From contig OX336389.2 of the NCBI GenBank assembly GCA_946902985.2, forward strand, positions 792,980,979 to 793,044,978: a DNA stretch of 64,000 nucleotides. Reading direction: 5' to 3'. Origin of the DNA: Meconema thalassinum. Taxonomy: Eukaryota; Arthropoda; Insecta; Orthoptera; Tettigoniidae. Made by a program: the position numbers and the translations under genes. This document shows, piece by piece, positions 47,014 to 57,720 of this stretch. Under the pieces are notes generated by a model that did no database searches, had not been told where the DNA came from, and saw only the letters and a list, made by a program, of their open reading frames with translations. Every line of letters starts with the position of its first letter. Position 1 is the first letter of the stretch.

Positions 47014-47589
47014 ATAGTGGTAGATGGCAGGGAGGTACCAATAAGATGACTAAATTACATTTTACTGATTTTGAAGTGACAACTTCTCATTCTGCCAAAA
47101 GATAGATCTGCAAATCAATGTAGAAGTCGCAATGGAGATAGATTCCTCTTATAAGGATTGAGAAAAGTAGACAGAATTGATCATTTTAGCATCAATACCA
47201 AGTAGGCTAAGCCTATAAAACCAGTAGTTCCATGAAGAAATAAATAGATTGTTTTCATACATCCCACTGGTCTTTCCCGTTAAAACTCTTCTGCATATTA
47301 AAACGAATTTCAATGAGATAGGCCTATACTAAATAGCTTTTGTTTCACAACAATATCTTCAGCATTACCATGTGTTAGAATTAATATTTTCAATATAAGT
47401 GATTAAGTCTCCTACCTTGAGGTGGCATGTTTGTGAGACGAACCAACGGTATTAATTTTTAGTAAAAAAAATGCACGGCTTCCAACAGTAACGAAAAGTA
47501 AGCTACATAATTTAGTGCTCTTATGTAATGATTATCATCATAGCTCAACATACGAATCATCTTTTCAATCGCTGAATAAGATACGGGGA
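47014..47589. other. unassigned sequence
   Basis: AT-rich; nothing recognised. Confidence 0.45.
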
Positions 47590-48780
47590 AAAAAATGTTT
47601 AAAATTTCTGACAGATGCCATAATAAATTTTTGAAAACAATTGAACATTATTATATATCTCCACACTAAGCTCTGAATTTTGCTGTGCCAAGTTTCTTTG
47701 CACTCAGGTGATTAGATCGCTTTGAGAAATACTTAGCCGCCATGATGTTTTGTGTTTCTCGGCATTTAGAAAGTCACAAACTTGTCCTTACTTAACAGTC
47801 CTATCACAGCACACAAAATTTTAGTTTAATTGCTAAATGTATCGTCATTGCTTAGATGTATCGTATGCACGCCATGTTGGATTGTTTTATAAACCCTTAT
47901 ATGATATAGAATAATGTGCCAGCAGATAAATATTATAATCGTGACTCATTATACCAATCTGCTTTTCTACCGCTTGTTAAGGACACGACAAATATAAACG
48001 TTATTTAAAAAATAGCACAGCCGTCATTTTGAAGTTTTCATAGAAATTGAACTAAATTAGACGCAAATCGCAAAGTGCAAAGTTTCACTGCGCTCTGATA
48101 ATTAGGTCGCGAGAAGAATCCATATAATTAATTAAATTCGCGTCGCAGCCATGTACGATTTGTGTTCATCAGGTTATTCAAAAGGCCATAGGTAAACTTA
48201 TATTAATAGCCTCTATCAACCTTCAATATTTAAGCTGGATTGCTCTAATGGATTCGTACATATTGAGAACCGTCTAAATATTTGGGATGGATCGCCATGT
48301 TGGATTGATCTTTATGTAGGCCGTCGAGTTATATATTAACATATATTCACATCGATCACTTGATTAGGACACAAAACATTAAAACAAAAAAAAAATAATT
48401 CGCACGGCCGCCATCTTGACATTATGAAAACAATTGAACTAATAGTGGATTATAATTCGTATATACTGTACATATATCGTAATAAGTTGGACTGTCCTCG
48501 GATGGTTAAATTGCGAGATAAATCCGTTTAAATATTTCAACTTCGCTTGGCTACAATGGTTTTTTCCACATGAACAAGTTTCTGAAAGTCACATAGGTGA
48601 GCTTCTAGTGGTGTCCTTTATTGCCGTACACAATTTGAGGGTCATATCGGTAAATGTTGCGGAGATATAGGATGCCAGTGAAATATTTTGTGTGGCAGCC
48701 ATGTTGGATTGGCGGAACATATTAAAATCGAAAGGCATGGTCGAGGTCGGACGAGGTAGTACAGTAGTATGTACATACCA
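47590..48780. repeat. three diverged tandem copies of a roughly 400-bp unit
   Basis: Each unit has three landmarks in the same order. Landmark one: GAAAACAATTGAAC-like at about 47630, 48040 and 48424. Landmark two: an AGTCACA / TTCTCGGC-type block near 47760, 48160 and 48580. Landmark three: GCCATGTTGGATTG at about 47871, 48293 and 48698. Spacing is about 385-410 bp. No coding frame. Confidence 0.65.
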
Positions 48781-51055
48781 AGTTCAATTAAAATTGTCTT
48801 TGACGTTTATATGCTGTTAGGGATACACGCAAACACGGACAAATGGTGATCTCATAAGCCTAGTTTTTTCATAAATGAAAATAGGCTAAAAATGCTGTAT
48901 GATTGTATAATGATATAATGAAGCAATCCTATACCTCGCCCTCGTGCATTTCCTTCCACCCACAACGTAAGAAATGTTTTTATCCTACCTGCAGGAACAT
49001 TGCAGAATGACCTGTTAGTTAGTTACTGTTCTTTAAAAGGACGGAAGGGCGAGGTCATCTGCCCCTTGAAGGACCTGATACCCTTGCCACATGCATTTTC
49101 TACATTCAGTGTAATGGTTTCCCTATGAGCTCCACATGAGCGTACACATGTGATTGCGTTTACCTGGAGTACCGTAGATAAACCACTGTAAAGCTTCATA
49201 CCGGATGGGCGCCATCGGGTCCAACGCCATAAGGACACCAAAATAAACATAAAAAGACTTACCATTTTACCCCGGCTATGTAGACTCTTGTTACTCAGCC
49301 CGTGGGGAAACATAAGCTTCCAATCAGCGTGATACTTATAATGAGAGGATAGGTTCGGCTTATAGCCAATTCTAACTACAAGGAGGAAACACGGAAACTG
49401 ATTTTAATGAATTGAATTTAATAATAAGAAAAACATGATAATGGAAGAATTAGAGTTTACGATTAACGTGGCGGCTAAAACAAACGGATGCAAGGTCATG
49501 AGATAACGTTAACATATTACCAGAAGCTAAATGAATTTAAAGTTACTGTGCCAAAAAAAACAACGATTGACTAATTAAAAAACTGAGAGGTATGCGATGT
49601 TGTCATTTGCGCTCACCGCTTGTTGTCTTCATGATGGGTATTGCTCGTCTTAGAGCAAATCTGTAGTCTGCTGCTCAAAATTGCCGTATTCTTCTTGAAA
49701 TGCTTGATGTTGTAAATTATTGAGTTGTGTGAGATGAAGACCTGGCTTCATAAATCCCATTTATGACGACAGCCAAATACACAACTGTCATCATTAATAT
49801 GAGTGAACGAGATGTGTCCCCAACATATTACAACTGTACTTGTACATGTGCTTATACATGCTCAAACGTAGAATAGACTGACAATTAGAATGATAATCAG
49901 AATTGAGAATCTGAAAAATTAGAATCTCGAATAAGAATTGAATGTCTCAAAAAGAAGAAGAATGACTCTCGGTCCACGGGTTAATTCTTATAAAACTTCA
50001 CTTCAACCCACTCTCAGTACCCCTCACACGTGACTGCCGACCAATCTCCTCGTGCGTTTCAAAGTACTTGCCTCCTACTCCTCCAACTTGTATTAGCGTC
50101 CAAGTTCTAATTCGCCCAGAAATGGCGTGGTGTAGATTCTGAGAATTGCTGTGCTTGTAACCAAATAAGGATGTTCTTGTTGTCATGAGGCAAGCATCCC
50201 TTGCCTGCGTGGAATTGACCTCTGGTGAACCGATTTCTCAGAAAAGCGACCCAAGGTAGTGCCAGTCCTTGTTCCCTCAATTTCTTGGAACGCCTCCCGC
50301 GGTGAGCTTGGCCAAGTTTAACTTACGTTGCAACATACCCCCCCCCCCCCCCCCCGACTATTGCTAGCTGACTTAAAAATCTCCGTAAATTCTTGATTCG
50401 CCCTCACGTTAAAATTATTGAATATGCTTATTGAAAATCTTCCATTAAATCAAATTAAATATGTACAAAATAAAACAACCTTCTCCTTCCATATAAATTG
50501 ATGTGAGAAATAATTACAATTATGACTTAAAATAAATTATTGGGTGGCTATGATGTTTCCCAACGTTTTCAACTGTTGATTAATAATGATAATAAGGCAC
50601 CACTATGCCAATATCACATCAGAAAGCAGGAATGCAAGTATTCTTGGCCTACAACTGCGTAGTTAGGCGAGGTTAGGCTAATTCATACATAATGTACATT
50701 TTCTTAATGATCATCTCAAAATGCATTTGTAGACTGTAGATTAGAACTACAATCATCAGATCTTATAAAATTAATCAAATGAATTAGTTATGAATATCAA
50801 TCAAAAATATGTGATGCATGAAGAGATTCTGGTAAAAGGAAACAGTAATTGAGATGCAACCAAATTTTAATTTTTTTACTGATTGCTTCAATTAATGATA
50901 ATTTATTTCAGACAACCTATCAATATTCGCAAATGATTTAAATTTAATTTATTTTATTTTTCACATTTTACATGTACAGTACAGGGCCATTTTAGAAAGT
51001 AGAAATGTGCATGTAAACCTTCTCCATTTTCAACAATATGGGCAAATACAAAGCA
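48781..51055. other. unassigned sequence with a C-homopolymer
   Basis: No convincing gene. A run of about 18 C lies at 50338-50356. A minus-strand frame at 49023-49313 was considered and rejected. Confidence 0.45.
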
Positions 51056-51289
51056 TTAAGGCCCGGTTTCACCACGAGACCAGTTAAGCCCTCCATGGCA
51101 AAGGGTGGCTTATGCTTGAGCGATCGTTAATTTTAACTGCTTTAGGCTGGGCGTTGCACCAGCCTGTCTCGAAATTCGCCTAGCCAAACTATGTTGACGG
51201 TGAGAATCAAGGATCGTCGCTTGGTAAGTAACGCTCCCTTTAGCAAAGGATACCATAAGCCTTCCCGACAATATATCATATGTGAGTTT

Positions 51290-51530
51290 TGGTGTTTGAC
51301 GCCATTTTTCAGTGCTGCCTTAGTAAACGAGGGTTTGGTGCATTTCAGTCGGTCAACACGATTGTACCCAAAAGAGATGGGTTATTTCCTAATCGTGAAA
51401 AACTTACATGAGATTAATAAATGCACTTGAATGACCAGTTCCGATCGTCAAGCGATCATCATCAGATCCATTACACTTAGGCGATAAAATCTATGTCTGA
51501 AAGTATGGGTGAAATTATTTGCAATATATA
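51290..51530. repeat. foldback element copy 2, left part
   Basis: Matches 13140-13390: GCCATTTTTCAGTGCTGCC, TTTGGTGCATTTCAGTCGG, AGATCCATTACACTTAGGCG. Interrupted at 51530 by the 2.9-kb transposon and resumes at 54441. Confidence 0.88.
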
Positions 51531-52091
51531 TGTCGTAGTCAGATAGTGAAATCCGTCATTTCATGAAAATCCTAGGCACTTCATGAAGAGCCGGCATATG
51601 ATGTAAAAAGGTACAGTTGCACTATCTGACGCGTGGTTTCATGAAATGACTAAATATCGCCGTCACATAGTGTAATTCATTTTATACATCATCTGACGGG
51701 AAAATCAGCCCGTCACTTCATGAAGAACCGTAGCGGCAGTGGTGATCACGTGTGAGGGAAGTGGGATTTCCAAGAATTAATCGGATAAAAATGTGGCCAC
51801 TAAAGAAAGGGCTGTTATTTCCTCAGAAAGTGAACACTGTGACTTATAGTACAAATGTCTCATTTATCCCCTAATTCCCTCCCCAGAATCTTGCTCGGCC
51901 TTGCGCCTAGAAGGAATATTAGGCTGTCGTACTGTGAACGGAAGAAGAACGTCGTTCAGATCCATTTCCTTTTTAAAATATTAGAGATAGATAACCGATA
52001 GTATAATATGACTTGTTTTCGCTATTCCACCCTTTAAAGCAACAAGAACTACCTCAGTTACTGACGCGCAATAATTTCTCTTAGATAAGTT

Positions 52092-52150
52092 GTGGTCTCG
52101 GGGTATGGTGTTAGCTTCCTAAACACTACTTGGTGAGTTCGAACCCCACT
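52092..52150 (+). other. tRNA-like SINE head
   Basis: GGTCTCGGGGTATGGTGTTA resembles an A-box region and GAGTTCGAACCCCACT a B-box. No body was recognised downstream. Confidence 0.4.
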
Positions 52151-52249
52151 GAAGGATGATATTATTGCCAAGTAACTATTTCAGAATTTTTGTTCACATT
52201 TTAATATGGTTCAGTCGTTGCCTTGTTTTATAGTTGTTTTCTATATATT

Positions 52250-52520
52250 TATTTTATGGGCTAGGGACATCTTGGTCATCAGCCCAGTGTATTTGCGTGG
52301 TTGTTTTCTGATAACCTGTGTTTGCGTGATGACTGAAGTAGTGTGTGGGTAGAGAATTTGGGAAGGTGTCTCGAGACTTGAAATGAAGTACCATCCCGGC
52401 ATTTGCCGAGAGGGTGTGTGGAAAGACCTGGGGGAAAACACCACAGTCAGCGATGGGATTCGAACCAGCATATAGTCGTTAAGTAGACTTATGAAATCAA
52501 CTATGGTTACCACGGATAGG
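52250..52520 (-). mobile_element. hairpin-bearing SINE, family B
   Basis: The minus-strand head includes GCTGGTTCGAATCCCATCGC. The hairpin 5' arm CTGTGG and 3' arm CCACAC are separated by TGTTTTCCCCCAGGTCTTT, followed by CTCGGCAAATGCCGGGATGG. The shared tail runs through CAGGTTATCAGAAAAC. It lies head to head with the next SINE. Confidence 0.85.
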
Positions 52521-52527
52521 AACAAAT

Positions 52528-52800
52528 TATGGTCTGAGGGTTGAATTGGGGTACACACAACCTCGGGAGGCAAAACTGAGAAGAGTTCCATTCCTACCTT
52601 AGCCATCCTGGAATTGGTTTTCCGTGGTTTCCCCCTTCTCCTCTAGGCAAATGCTGGGTTGGTTCCTAACTTAAGCAACGGCCGCCTCCTTCCCAATCTT
52701 AACCTGAACTACAAATGCACACACTACTACAAATACCATAATAATAATAATGATTATCAGACAGATTCTACACACTCCCAAGTACACAGGGCTGAATACA
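52528..52800 (+). mobile_element. hairpin-bearing SINE, family B, head missing
   Basis: Starts in the body (GGTCTGAGGGTTGAATTGGG), then AGCCATCCTGGAATTGG, TTTTCCGTGGTTTCCCCCTT and AGGCAAATGCTGGGTTGG. The tail is GATTATCAGACAGATTC followed by CACAGGGCTGAATAC. The hairpin arms have decayed here. Confidence 0.85.
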
Positions 52801-52949
52801 CAAAAGCTTTACATTTGGATGATTTAGTGGAGGGTTCACCTTCGAGAAAATCTGGAATTTCAGCCTATTTATTATAGACAGAAATATTTGAAAGAATGAT
52901 TCTGAATTTTCCTTCATTGAGTGTATCTTACCTGATATCGTTCCAGTTT

Positions 52950-53230
52950 TGTTGTTAATTCATTTGGGAGACTTGGGTCACCTCAATCATCAGCCCCGTG
53001 TGATTAGGTGTGAATTGAACTGATATTAATATGATGACTGTAGGGGTGGGTGGAACTGCATTAGGGAAAGTGATGGGGTAGGCGCCCCGAGACTTGAAGT
53101 GGTACTATCCCGGCATTTGGGTGAAGGGAGTGTGGAAAATCCACGGGAAGATACCACACTCTGGATAGCCTCTGTCATCACCGGGATTAGCACCTACGAT
53201 CTCCCAACTTGCTGTAGCTACCTTTGTGGC
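52950..53230 (-). mobile_element. hairpin-bearing SINE (GAGTGTGG stem)
   Basis: The hairpin on the plus strand has arms GAGTGTGG (53127-53134) and CCACACTC (53153-53160), the same stem as the 14229 copy. On the minus strand the CCGGGATAGTACCACTTCAA block and tail follow. The head is eroded. Confidence 0.8.
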
Positions 53231-54440
53231 CGGGGTGCAAGATTTGTACGTGCAAGGCTACTTCGTGGGACTCGCTCGTATGACGGGAGCACCAAATATC
53301 ATTTAAAGAGCTCTGTGGAGCTCCCGATCACCAGGTTATGAGCGCCAGGCCTAGAGCTTTGCGTTAGTGAATGTAGCTACCGCTGTTGGTGATGGAATGA
53401 TGACAAACACACATAATTACTATTATTAGTCTACCATAACATGCAAACTCTCCTTCACTTGTCTCCCACAATAAATATTAGCCGTTAGGAATACAGCCTA
53501 TAGGCCACAACTATTTCCTCTTTGGTTGATTGAGATTCCAGAGCTAATTCAATAGTTATAATCCAAAGAACTTACTATTTATTTAATTTTGGGGAGTTCT
53601 AAATAATACAGTGCAGCAGGCTACGTCACCCTGCAGGTTGTTCAACTTTTCTTGCGTGACAGTGTTTACTAGCTTGCCTAGGCCCCCCCCCCCCCTCCTT
53701 CAAACAAAAAAAAAATGGAGCTGTTGCCATTTTAACCCAGCAGAAATCCCTCGACAAATATTTTACAGTATACTATGCAATCTAAGTATTCTAATGTATG
53801 TGTGCATTTCTTTATTTATTTATTTAGGCTATTTATTTATTTAACAATATTAAGGTACACAGACATAAGCCCAATTATGATTCTTCTTGGCATATCAAGT
53901 TCAAAAATACAAATTGCATCAGTGAAGGAAAGAGAGAAAAAAGATACACAATTGAAGAACTAAAAGAAAAACTTCAAATGAAATTATGAAAGTATGCATT
54001 ACAGATTAGAAAAAAAATACTGTACAAATAAAAAATGTAAAAATAAAAATACAAACTTCTACAAAAAAAAAGAGACAGAGAGTAAAGAGTAGCCGGTATT
54101 TCACGATTAGATTTAGGTTGTTATGTGAAAATTAATTTCGAAAACCATAATAAACAAGCATTAATTTATTTCTTGGAATAGAACAATTACATGAATTATA
54201 TACGGCTTCATTGCGTCAGTCATTTCATGAAGTGCCGAATCACCAAACACCGGAACTTCATGAAGTGCCTCGGCTGATAATGTAAAATCATTTCTTACAC
54301 CATCTGCCTAAATCGGTCCGTCACTTCATGAAGAAACGCGTCAGATGGTGTAACTATCTCTTTTTACATCATATGGCGGCTTTTCATGAAGTGCCTACGA
54401 TCTTCATGAAATGACGGATTTCACTATCTGACTACGACAT

Positions 54441-54680
54441 ATACACTTATTTAATTGCAGTATTAGTATAGATATGGCAACTCGTCAGTATTTGTTAGTC
54501 GTAGTCTATATGATGTTTTGTTGAGATATTTAGAGTGGTGATTGACCTCCGGAATTTTCTTGCTTGGAGTGAATATGTGGTTGTTGTAAATGGTCAATTC
54601 AGATTGTATTGTACAGGTTACTTATCTGGTTGAGTCTTGCGTTGTCCTGTTGAGAGCAGTTCACTTGGTCACTGTTTGCA
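54441..54680. repeat. foldback element copy 2, right part
   Basis: Matches 13390-13615: TGCAGTATTAG, CAACTCGTCAGTATTTGTT, CTTATCTGGTTGAGTC, GCAGTTCACTTGG. The terminal inverted repeat present at 13624 is missing, so the copy is truncated. Confidence 0.85.
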
Positions 54681-55022
54681 CTTGACTGAATGGAAATTCC
54701 TGTGCGAGAGGGCCCGTTATCTCGCTAAGCTGTTCCTCCTCTCGCATTCCTAAATGCTGTGTGTTCCTCGTGCAAGTGAACCTGTAGTGAGTTGCCAAGT
54801 CTAGTCTCACAAATGTGGTGTATGTTACTGTATTCGGGATAATCTTCAACTATTTAAGACCAGGTTTCAAACTCTCCACGCGTAAGTTAACAAGCCCTCT
54901 TTAAGCGCAAACGACTAATGAGAATGTCCTGGCACCTTTAATACTGCCGTTAATATACATCGTACTTCCTGATCCAATAAGATGTTTCCCTTATTAATCC
55001 CTTATCTAGCTTAGCTACATCG
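54681..55022. other. unassigned, possible 3' noncoding end of the Penelope fragment
   Basis: Lies just downstream of the minus-strand Penelope frame. No motif seen. Confidence 0.3.
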
Positions 55023-55520
55023 TTATGTTGTGTGTTGTTTCCGACGGGGTGTGTTTCCTAGTAGAGAGAAGAGGGGTGAACTCTCCATGAAAGTGTGTTC
55101 GTTTAAATTATTGGGGTTGTTTCTTTTGGCTAGGTGTATCTCGATTGCTTCCTTTGTGTCAAGAGCTCTGCCTAATGGTTCGTGTTGAATTATTGTTAAA
55201 TCGGTTTCATTGTTAGTGAAAAGGTGTCCCGCGTCGCACATATGTTCGCATACGGCCGAGTGTGTCCCGTATTTTATCGCATTTCTATGTTCATTGTATT
55301 GTGTATCCAACCTTCTTCCACTCTGCCCGATGTAATTTGCTTGACAACCTGTATCTTAGCACGTAATGGAATATACCCCTGAATACGGGTCTTGTTTATT
55401 TAGATTACTACTGTGCAGATGCTTTCCGGTTGTGTTATTCATTGTAAATGCTATTTGTATGCCTTGTTTTTTGAACAGATTAGTGATTTTATATGTAGCC
55501 TATTCGCGTTCACATAATTG
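55023..55520 (-). pseudogene. Penelope-like element, GIY-YIG endonuclease end
   Basis: Penelope-like elements carry a reverse transcriptase followed by a GIY-YIG endonuclease. The minus strand reads ATYKITNLFKKQGIQIAFT (end of the RT region) and DPYSGVYSITC, an in-frame stop, then ANYIGQSGRRLDTQYNEHRN. The GVY and YIG blocks and the Arg-rich helix (GRRL..Y.EH) match the endonuclease core, and the expected acidic residue is in KEAIEIHLAKRN. The frame ends NTPRRKQHTT with stop at 55023. The RT domain proper is missing, so this is a 5'-truncated copy. A complete protein is usually 700-800 residues; about 165 are here. Confidence 0.88.
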
Positions 55521-55932
55521 AATTTCTTTTCCTAATTATCCGGCTTTTGAATCGTTTTACTCAGAATAACTTATCAAACAGCAAAGTAAAACAATTTTCC
55601 GTCCAGCAAAATAGATCAAATTGTAGCCAGGCATAAACATAAAAATAAAACAATGGATACTTGGTTTACGAGAAGTGGTACCAGTTGTAGTAGGTACAAG
55701 AAAATTCATTGTAGTAGCTTGTATAAATACATTGTAGTGTAGTATGCGATATACTACGCCGAAGATTTTTCGATTTCCAATCATTACGGTACAACCTGAC
55801 CCTATTATTAACTGCCTTTCAGAATAAGTTCAGCCTTAGCTACCTACTCTTCAGTTCCAGTACCACTAATATTGTCTAATACCAGGGTGAATGTTTTTTC
55901 CTGCCTGTCTCTCTGATCCATACGCTATACCA

Positions 55933-55937
<5 letters not shown>
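55521..55937. other. unassigned sequence
   Basis: AT-rich; nothing recognised. Confidence 0.4.

Positions 55938-55982
<45 letters not shown>
55938..55982. repeat. TA microsatellite abutting a transposon end
   Basis: About 22 TA units run directly into the left end of the mariner-like element. Confidence 0.95.
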
Positions 55983-55987
<5 letters not shown>

Positions 55988-56312
55988 GGGGTATGTTAAT
56001 TATACCGAGAAAAATCAGGGACGCTTTGCGTGTTATGTAAAAGATGGTCCTGCAATCGGATTGGCGGATAAAATTTTTCCCTTTGAGAAAATGAGGTTAC
56101 TTTGTTACTTCCGGGGCGTGATTCAAATACCAACTCGCCTTATTTGCTGAGCCAGAGCGCAAGCCGCTGGCCACTGCTGTGCTTCAGACAAGGAAAGGGA
56201 GTGCGTTAGAAGGAGACAGAGAAATGCTGGCGGGAATGCGCAAGTTACCTCGTTCGCCGAGTGCAGAATTGTCCTTGTTCCTTTCAGGCAATATCCAAAT
56301 TTGTTTACTAAG

Positions 56313-57490
56313 TCCCCCCAGGGCCTCACATCCAGTGGGACATGGGTTTACGACCACGGGACACCAGCGTAGTCCGACATTACTTCCACTTACTTGTGCC
56401 GGGCTCCTCTGTGTTATCTTTCCTGTCGGGCTCCCTTGGTCAACTCCTATTCTCTTCCGACCCCGACGGTATTTGGGTATCCAAGGCCTAGAGTGTCTCT
56501 TCCTTTCCCGCCTTTATTGGCCCTTCTCTCATCTTTCCAGATCCCGCATTCATCGATGATTCCGCCTTCTATTTTCTTTATATTTTATACGTCTTTTCAC
56601 TTCCAATTACATTTGGTACGTCTTTTCAATCTAAAATCCGTTTTGTAAGTTGTTTCAATCTAAATTGCATTTTGCACGTACATTCAATCTACAGTAAATT
56701 GCATTCTGTAACCATTTTTATTTTCATTTGCATTTTGTGAGTATTTTGAATTTCAATTGCATTTTGTAAGCATTTTTAACCCCAATTGCATTTTCCCGGA
56801 ATTTTCAATCTAAATTGCATTTTTGCAAGTATTTTGGATGTAAATTGTCTTTTGTGAGCATTTTGAATCCAACTTGTTTTTCTGTGAGTTTTTTGAATCT
56901 AAATTCCATTGTTTGCGTATTTTCACTCTAAATACCATTTTGCAGTCCTTTTTCGATCTAAAGTTACCTTATGGGAGTATTTTCAATCTAAATTGCATTT
57001 TGTAAGCATTTTCGATCTCACTTGCATTTTGTAAGTATTTTCAATCTACTTTGTATTCTGTAAATATTCAGCATCGCGGCCGCCGACTATTTGAGAGTGT
57101 TTTGAATTTCAATTGCATTTTGTAAGTATTTTCAACCTCAATTGCGTTTTGTATGTATGGTCAATCTACATAGCATTTTGTAAGTCTTTTGAATCTACAT
57201 TGCATTTTGAGGGTATTTCGAATCTAACTTGCATTTTGTAAGTATTTTGAATCTAAACTCCATTTTGTGTGTCTTTTCCATCTAAATTCCACTGTGTAAG
57301 ACTTTTTCCTTTCACTTGCCTTTTGTGAGTGCTTTCAGTCTGAGCTAAATATCTAAAATTTTCAGTCTACCTTGATTTTCATTATGGTTTCCATTTCATT
57401 GTTATTTTCGCTATCCCCCATACCATTAAGGGACGATTACCTCGATGATAGGCCGCTTAAAAAACAATTATCATTATCATCATCATCATC
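56313..57490 (+). mobile_element. retroposon nested in the mariner-like element
   Basis: Bounded by TGTTTACTAAG at 56302-56312 and 57491-57501. The 5' part includes GGGTTTACGACCACGGGACA, CTTGTGCCGGGCTCCTC and CTTCCGACCCCGACGG; the 3' end reads GGGACGATTACCTCGATGAT then an ATC-repeat tail. It looks like a SINE or a 5'-truncated LINE end. About two thirds of it is an internal minisatellite. Confidence 0.85.
56575..57365 (+). repeat. minisatellite, unit about 30-31 bp, roughly 25 units
   Basis: Consensus unit TCTAAATTGCATTTTGTAAG plus TATTTTCAA. Units vary by substitutions and small indels. The array lies wholly inside the nested retroposon. Confidence 0.9.
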
Positions 57491-57720
57491 TGTTTACTAA
57501 GCAGCCGTAATCGCACACACAGTTAAAGGACACACAGTAATAAAGACACACTTGTCAGTCATGAAATGTACCCGATAGTTGCTCTTTTCGTCTGTTCGTC
57601 TCAATAACTTTCTTTATTATTTGACAAAGATGCCGTTGTACGATCGTGCATTCATTTACTCACAACATTGTAAATGGAATGAAATACTGAACGAAAGAAA
57701 CAATACACCCAATGGTTTGA

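Larger units (their letters stand above)
51531..54440. mobile_element. 2.9-kb DNA transposon, no transposase seen
   Basis: The ends are inverted repeats: TGTCGTAGTCAGATAGTGAA at the left, and the same, reversed, at the right. They match closely for about 110 bp. Both subterminal zones carry repeats of TTCATGAA (four left, five right), most within the palindrome CTTCATGAAG. The intact repeat at 13187 gives the empty site, so the insertion duplicated TATA (or TA). The interior carries three SINE copies, a C/A-rich tract (53680-53716) and unassigned DNA, with no transposase frame. Superfamily unknown to me. Confidence 0.88.

Noticed and set aside
49023..49313. A 96-codon minus-strand frame with a hydrophobic start (VSLFMFILVSLW) and several Cys, resembling a small secreted protein.
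   Set aside because: No acceptor, no homologous motif and no neighbouring exon. A GTAAGT lies right at the inner ATG, which argues against this translation.
51055..51200. CCCGGTTTCACCACGAG-type sequence that resembles the ends of common insect MITEs.
   Set aside because: No matching inverted partner was found on the other side.
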